From positions 1-41,431 of the IMG/VR virus record IMGVR_UViG_3300010354_005064: DNA of 41,431 nt. The stretch is one strand, 5' to 3'. Position 1 is the first letter of the stretch. Every line of letters begins with the position of its first letter. The notes beneath the pieces were generated by a model. It saw only the letters and a program-made list of their open reading frames with translations, had not been told where the DNA came from and searched no databases. Shown here one piece after another: positions 38,873-41,431 of the stretch. The stretch is from a virus. A program made the position numbers and the translations under genes.

Positions 38873-39551
38873 TCTCTCTACCATTCAAAATTTATTTGGT
38901 TCTGAATATAGAGAGGAACCAGTTAAATTTGATATTAATCCATTAGTTCTTAGTGTACGTCTTAAAAAGATGCGAGAAGAAAACCCATCTCAATGGTTGA
39001 GGCTTGACGATTCTTCAGTAAAAGCTAAACTAATGGGTGATGACTTTAACGAAGCCGAAGTTATTAAAGAATACTACAGTAAAAAATTAATGTGGACAAC
39101 TATTAAAGATAGTAAATTATCTGCCTATAGGATTAGGCTTCAACAGTTGTTACAACATCCTAAAACTATATTGTCAAAAAAAGAAGTAGGGTTGTTTGTA
39201 ACTCTACCGTATTTTTATGAAGAAGATCAAGTATTAGATCAAATTGCCAAACAATATCGTATAGTCAACTGTCCTGAAGTTAAACTAAATCTTAAAAAAG
39301 TTCAAAGAGAATTAGCGTATATTCATCATACTACTAGATGGGTTAACAAAAAGAAATTTATTTTTTATTGGTTCGCTGACGATAATCAATTTGTTTACAA
39401 TATTCAATTAGATGAAGGTAATCTACTAAGAAAGTTTTTTGAACATATTGTGTTAACTAGATCAACATCTGTTTTTGAAACTAATTTAGCTAAGGTAAAT
39501 TATCCATTTGATTATTACAAAATGTTTGATTTTACATTAATTAAGGATTAA
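38865..39551 (+). CDS. Hypothetical phage protein, 228 aa
   Basis: This is a basic, helix-rich cytoplasmic protein without a known motif. Features: WLRLDDSSVKAKLMGDDF near residue 40, YRIRLQQLLQHP near 87, a VGLFVTLPYFYEEDQVL block and aromatic WVNKKKFIFYWFADD near 172. I take the ATG at 38865 (MNNLSTIQN), which overlaps the previous stop by 8 nt; an ATG at 38847 would add six residues and overlap more. It precedes a zinc-ribbon gene and clpP in the same operon. Confidence 0.7.
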   Translation: MNNLSTIQNLFGSEYREEPVKFDINPLVLSVRLKKMREENPSQWLRLDDSSVKAKLMGDDFNEAEVIKEYYSKKLMWTTIKDSKLSAYRIRLQQLLQHPKTILSKKEVGLFVTLPYFYEEDQVLDQIAKQYRIVNCPEVKLNLKKVQRELAYIHHTTRWVNKKKFIFYWFADDNQFVYNIQLDEGNLLRKFFEHIVLTRSTSVFETNLAKVNYPFDYYKMFDFTLIKD

Positions 39552-39552
39552 A

Positions 39553-39729
39553 ATGAGTGGTAGAGGATTTATAGCACAGCAGCCCGACGAAGTCTGTGAA
39601 ATGTGCGGTAAAGTAGACGAGTGTAGGCCATACGGCCCAAACGATGAAAACATCTGTTTTGACTGTGCGATGAAAGACGAAGAAACAACTAAGCGTAAAA
39701 TGGATGCTTACATTTTTGGAGAAGAATAA
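39553..39729 (+). CDS. Zinc-ribbon miniprotein, 58 aa
   Basis: This short protein contains two Cys pairs, VCEMCGK (Cys15, 18) and ICFDCAM (Cys35, 38), spaced as a treble-clef or ribbon-type zinc site. An acidic and basic tail follows ([13 protein letters not shown]). Such proteins bind nucleic acid or protein partners. The stop TAA shares its last base with the clpP ATG (TAATG), so the two are co-translated. This could be an accessory for ClpP, but only position supports that. Confidence 0.75.
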   Translation: MSGRGFIAQQPDEVCEMCGKVDECRPYGPNDENICFDCAMKDEETTKRKMDAYIFGEE

Positions 39730-40319
39730 TGCCTAATTTAGTACCGATGGTTATCGAGCAAGAAGCTCGTGGAGAGCGTAGTTACGACATTTATAGTCGC
39801 CTGCTCAAAGATCGAATTGTTATGCTGGACACAGATGTTAACGAACATAGTGCTAGCCTTATCGTAGCACAGTTACTATTTTTGGAGAGTCAAGGAAATG
39901 AAGACATCAGCTTCTTTATCAACAGCCCAGGTGGAGTCGTTACTGCGGGAATGGCAATCTACGATACTATGCAGTTTATCAAACCCGATGTTAGCACCAT
40001 TGTTATGGGCCAGGCTTGCAGTATGGGCAGTCTCCTTGCCACAGCAGGAGCTCCGGGCAAGCGAAAAATGCTGCCAAACGCAAGACACATGATTCACCAG
40101 CCCTCGGGCGGTGCTCGCGGGCAAGCTACAGACATGCAGATCCAAGTCGAAGAGATCTTAAAAATGAAACGATCTTTAACTGAAATTTATGTCAAGCACA
40201 ATTCAAAGGGTAAAACTTTTGCCCAATTTAGCGTAGACATGGAACGTGACAAGTTTATGAGCGCACAAGAAGCCCTAGAATACGGGTTGATTGACGAAAT
40301 TGTAGAAAAACGCTCATAA
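39729..40319 (+). CDS. clpP: ClpP protease subunit
   Basis: At 196 aa it has the length of processed bacterial ClpP. The catalytic triad is complete: Ser98 in GQACSMGS, His123 in MIHQPSGG and Asp174 in MERDKFMSA. Other family marks are [19 protein letters not shown] at the N-terminus, the oxyanion-hole FINSPGG, and [10 protein letters not shown] near the end. ClpP forms a barrel of 14 subunits that degrades proteins delivered by an AAA+ unfoldase. No clpX or clpA is in view, so it would rely on a host unfoldase. The GC content is visibly higher than in its neighbours, which suggests a more recent gain from a bacterium. T4-like phages of cyanobacteria and others also carry clpP. Confidence 0.96.
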   Translation: MPNLVPMVIEQEARGERSYDIYSRLLKDRIVMLDTDVNEHSASLIVAQLLFLESQGNEDISFFINSPGGVVTAGMAIYDTMQFIKPDVSTIVMGQACSMGSLLATAGAPGKRKMLPNARHMIHQPSGGARGQATDMQIQVEEILKMKRSLTEIYVKHNSKGKTFAQFSVDMERDKFMSAQEALEYGLIDEIVEKRS

Positions 40320-40340
40320 TATACGCATATAATTGGCTCT

Positions 40341-40365
40341 ACTATTATACTATAAATATAATAGT
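40341..40365. repeat. Inverted repeat around a late promoter
   Basis: ACTATTATA (40341-40349) and TATAATAGT (40357-40365) are exact reverse complements with a 7-nt gap (CTATAAA). An outer pair GGCTC (40335-40339) and GAGCC (40370-40374) extends the symmetry. The late promoter at 40351-40358 lies across the centre. Confidence 0.85.
40351..40358 (+). promoter_or_regulatory. T4-like late promoter for the HExxH gene
   Basis: An exact TATAAATA lies 20 nt upstream of the ATG at 40379. AAGGAG (40367-40372) is a good Shine-Dalgarno, so this late transcript has a short normal leader of about 15 nt. Confidence 0.85.
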
Positions 40366-40378
40366 TAAGGAGCCAAAA

Positions 40379-41107
40379 ATGGAACGCAAACCATTCAACT
40401 GGAGTCTTGTAGATCGTTATACTTTGTATAGTATGTTAAATTCTATGCAAAGTAAAGTAGTTGATCAAAGATTGCGTGTTGAACAGTTGCAGTCCTTAAT
40501 GAGTAAACACATTAAAAAGTTTTTACCGATAAAGGTAAGAATAGAAAGAGATCCCAAAAATGACAAGGGATACGTTTATGTAGGTGGTACATATTACAGT
40601 ATTCTTGATAAGGGCGGCAAATCTAAATATATCGAAATAATTTTTAGCTATAACTCAGAGCAAAAATGGCTAAAATTAAGTAGGCACAGATGGCAAAGAA
40701 TATGTCTATTATTTGCTGATACAATGCTTCACGAAATTATCCATACTAGACAATATCGTAGTAGATCCTTTAAAGCAATTCCAGGTTATCAAAGCTCTGC
40801 ATACTATGCTAGAGATAGAAAAGAACAAGAATACTACGGAGATACTGACGAAATTGGTGCTTTTAGTTTTAATATTGCCTGTGAACTAATGGATAAATTT
40901 GGTAAAAATGCCAGCGCAGCAGCCAAATATTTAGATTCAAATCTTTATATTAGAAATAAAAGAACTACATTTTACAAATATATGAAAACTTTTGATCATA
41001 ATCATAATCACCCTATTATCAAAAGAGTTAAAAAGAAAGCCCTTACATATTTTGTAAATGCTCAAATGGGCAAACCATTTAGGACATCAAACTATTTGAC
41101 CTATTGA
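40379..41107 (+). CDS. HExxH metalloprotein, paralogue 2
   Basis: This 242-aa protein has TMLHEIIHTRQYRSRSF (His118-Glu119-x-x-His122) and DTDEIGAFSFNIACELM about 40 residues later. Both blocks match the protein at 33544. Its N-terminal half (MERKPFNWSLVDRY, helices) differs more. It is transcribed late, while its paralogue lies among earlier-type genes. Because it is late, a role in virion assembly or maturation is possible. It is not recognisable as the T4 prohead protease, which is a serine enzyme. Confidence 0.75.
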   Translation: MERKPFNWSLVDRYTLYSMLNSMQSKVVDQRLRVEQLQSLMSKHIKKFLPIKVRIERDPKNDKGYVYVGGTYYSILDKGGKSKYIEIIFSYNSEQKWLKLSRHRWQRICLLFADTMLHEIIHTRQYRSRSFKAIPGYQSSAYYARDRKEQEYYGDTDEIGAFSFNIACELMDKFGKNASAAAKYLDSNLYIRNKRTTFYKYMKTFDHNHNHPIIKRVKKKALTYFVNAQMGKPFRTSNYLTY

Positions 41108-41124
41108 TACAATCTTGCTATAAT
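41096..41124 (+). promoter_or_regulatory. Sigma70-type promoter of the ligase gene
   Basis: TTGACC (41096-41101), a 17-nt spacer and a perfect TATAAT (41119-41124), with TG at -15/-14 as an extended -10 element. The -35 lies inside the end of the upstream gene. The ATG-equivalent GTG follows 31 nt later. Confidence 0.87.
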
Positions 41125-41154
41125 TTAGTATCGATTAACATCTAGGAGTCTATA

Positions 41155-41431
41155 GTGAGCGATCCTTGTACTAGTGTAATTTGGGCACTAGAAACACATA
41201 ACAGTCGTTTGGACAAAGAAGCAATCATTGAAGTTCAAATGAATGCCAATAATGATGAATTTTTTCATGGGTGCCGATTGGCTTTAGACCCTATGATTAC
41301 GTTTGGTATTAAACAAATACCGGAGAAAACAAATGAGGACGGTTCTGGTCTATCTTGGGATGGTTTTATTAGTGTCGTTCAGCGTTTATCTAATCGTGAG
41401 CTTACCGGTAACGTTGCCCGTAGTGCCGTCG
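41155..41431 (+). CDS. ATP-dependent DNA ligase, N-terminal part
   Basis: The open frame starts at a GTG with AGGAG 7 nt upstream and runs off the end of the window after 92 codons. The visible part (IWALETHNSRLDKEAIIEVQ, RLALDPMITFGIKQIP, then VVQRLSNRELTGNVAR) matches the N-terminal domain of T4 gp30-type DNA ligases, which have 'al..i....sr.eKeaiL' and 'lalDP...fgIk.iP' at the same places. The nucleotidyltransferase motif KxDG would lie beyond the edge. It should seal nicks during replication and is read from the strong early promoter at 41096. Confidence 0.85.
   Translation, partial: MSDPCTSVIWALETHNSRLDKEAIIEVQMNANNDEFFHGCRLALDPMITFGIKQIPEKTNEDGSGLSWDGFISVVQRLSNRELTGNVARSAV

Noticed and set aside
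1-41431. CRISPR array or insertion sequence
   Set aside because: No spaced direct repeats, transposase or terminal inverted repeats were seen.

Overview
The window reads as part of a large T4-like myovirus genome infecting a Gram-negative, probably aquatic, bacterium. Evidence: TATAAATA late promoters; a tail-fibre/adhesin gene with the N- and C-terminal repeats typical of marine T4-like phages; a polynucleotide-kinase-like P-loop protein; a phage-type ATP-dependent DNA ligase start at the right edge; ClpP; an SH3-like DUF2693-type protein; and many short, overlapping phage genes. The DNA is AT-rich and almost entirely coding. Exported lipoproteins, including an entericidin-like one, point to a host with an outer membrane. 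No integrase, portal, capsid or polymerase lies in view, so the host and exact taxon cannot be read from this window.

Layout. (1) 19-1251: four small + strand genes ending in a P-loop kinase and a strong terminator. (2) 1299-2657: a late promoter, a tail-fibre-like protein and a second terminator. (3) 2663-32085: a 29 kb island of 33 tightly packed genes in eight operons that alternate strand. Fourteen encode radical SAM enzymes and eleven encode Fe(II)/2-oxoglutarate-type oxygenases. The other eight are a miniature ANL adenylating enzyme, a hexapeptide acetyltransferase, two methyltransferases, two kinase-fold proteins, a GNAT-like protein and one unknown. (4) 32071-32214: a sigma70-type promoter that fires straight into an unusual 109-nt tRNA-like RNA. 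(5) 32238-41431: ordinary phage accessory genes on the + strand, including translation factor IF-1, an AbrB-type protein, HExxH proteins, a metallophosphoesterase, a run of exported proteins, ClpP and DNA ligase, served by sigma70-type and late promoters.

How the island seems to work. Seven of its eight operons begin with an NNTAAATA late-promoter element only 4-6 nt before the ATG. By the T4 rule this puts transcription start at or within a base of the start codon, so the first gene of each operon should be leaderless. Operons meet head-to-head (40-nt gaps, or start codons that share the bases CATG) and tail-to-tail (stop codons overlapping by 4-16 bp). Genes within an operon mostly overlap as ATGA or TAATG. 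Many island genes are paralogues of each other: two B12-type radical SAM proteins, two MJ0619/Tes-like ones, two SPASM-like ones, and a radical SAM trio present in two facing operons. The island therefore looks like a late-expressed, duplicated set of tools for C-H activation chemistry (oxidation, methylation, cross-linking or epimerisation). Its target is unknown. The adjacent tail fibre, other virion proteins, host surface glycans or lipids are candidates. No precursor peptide gene and no glycosyltransferase of certain type was found inside.
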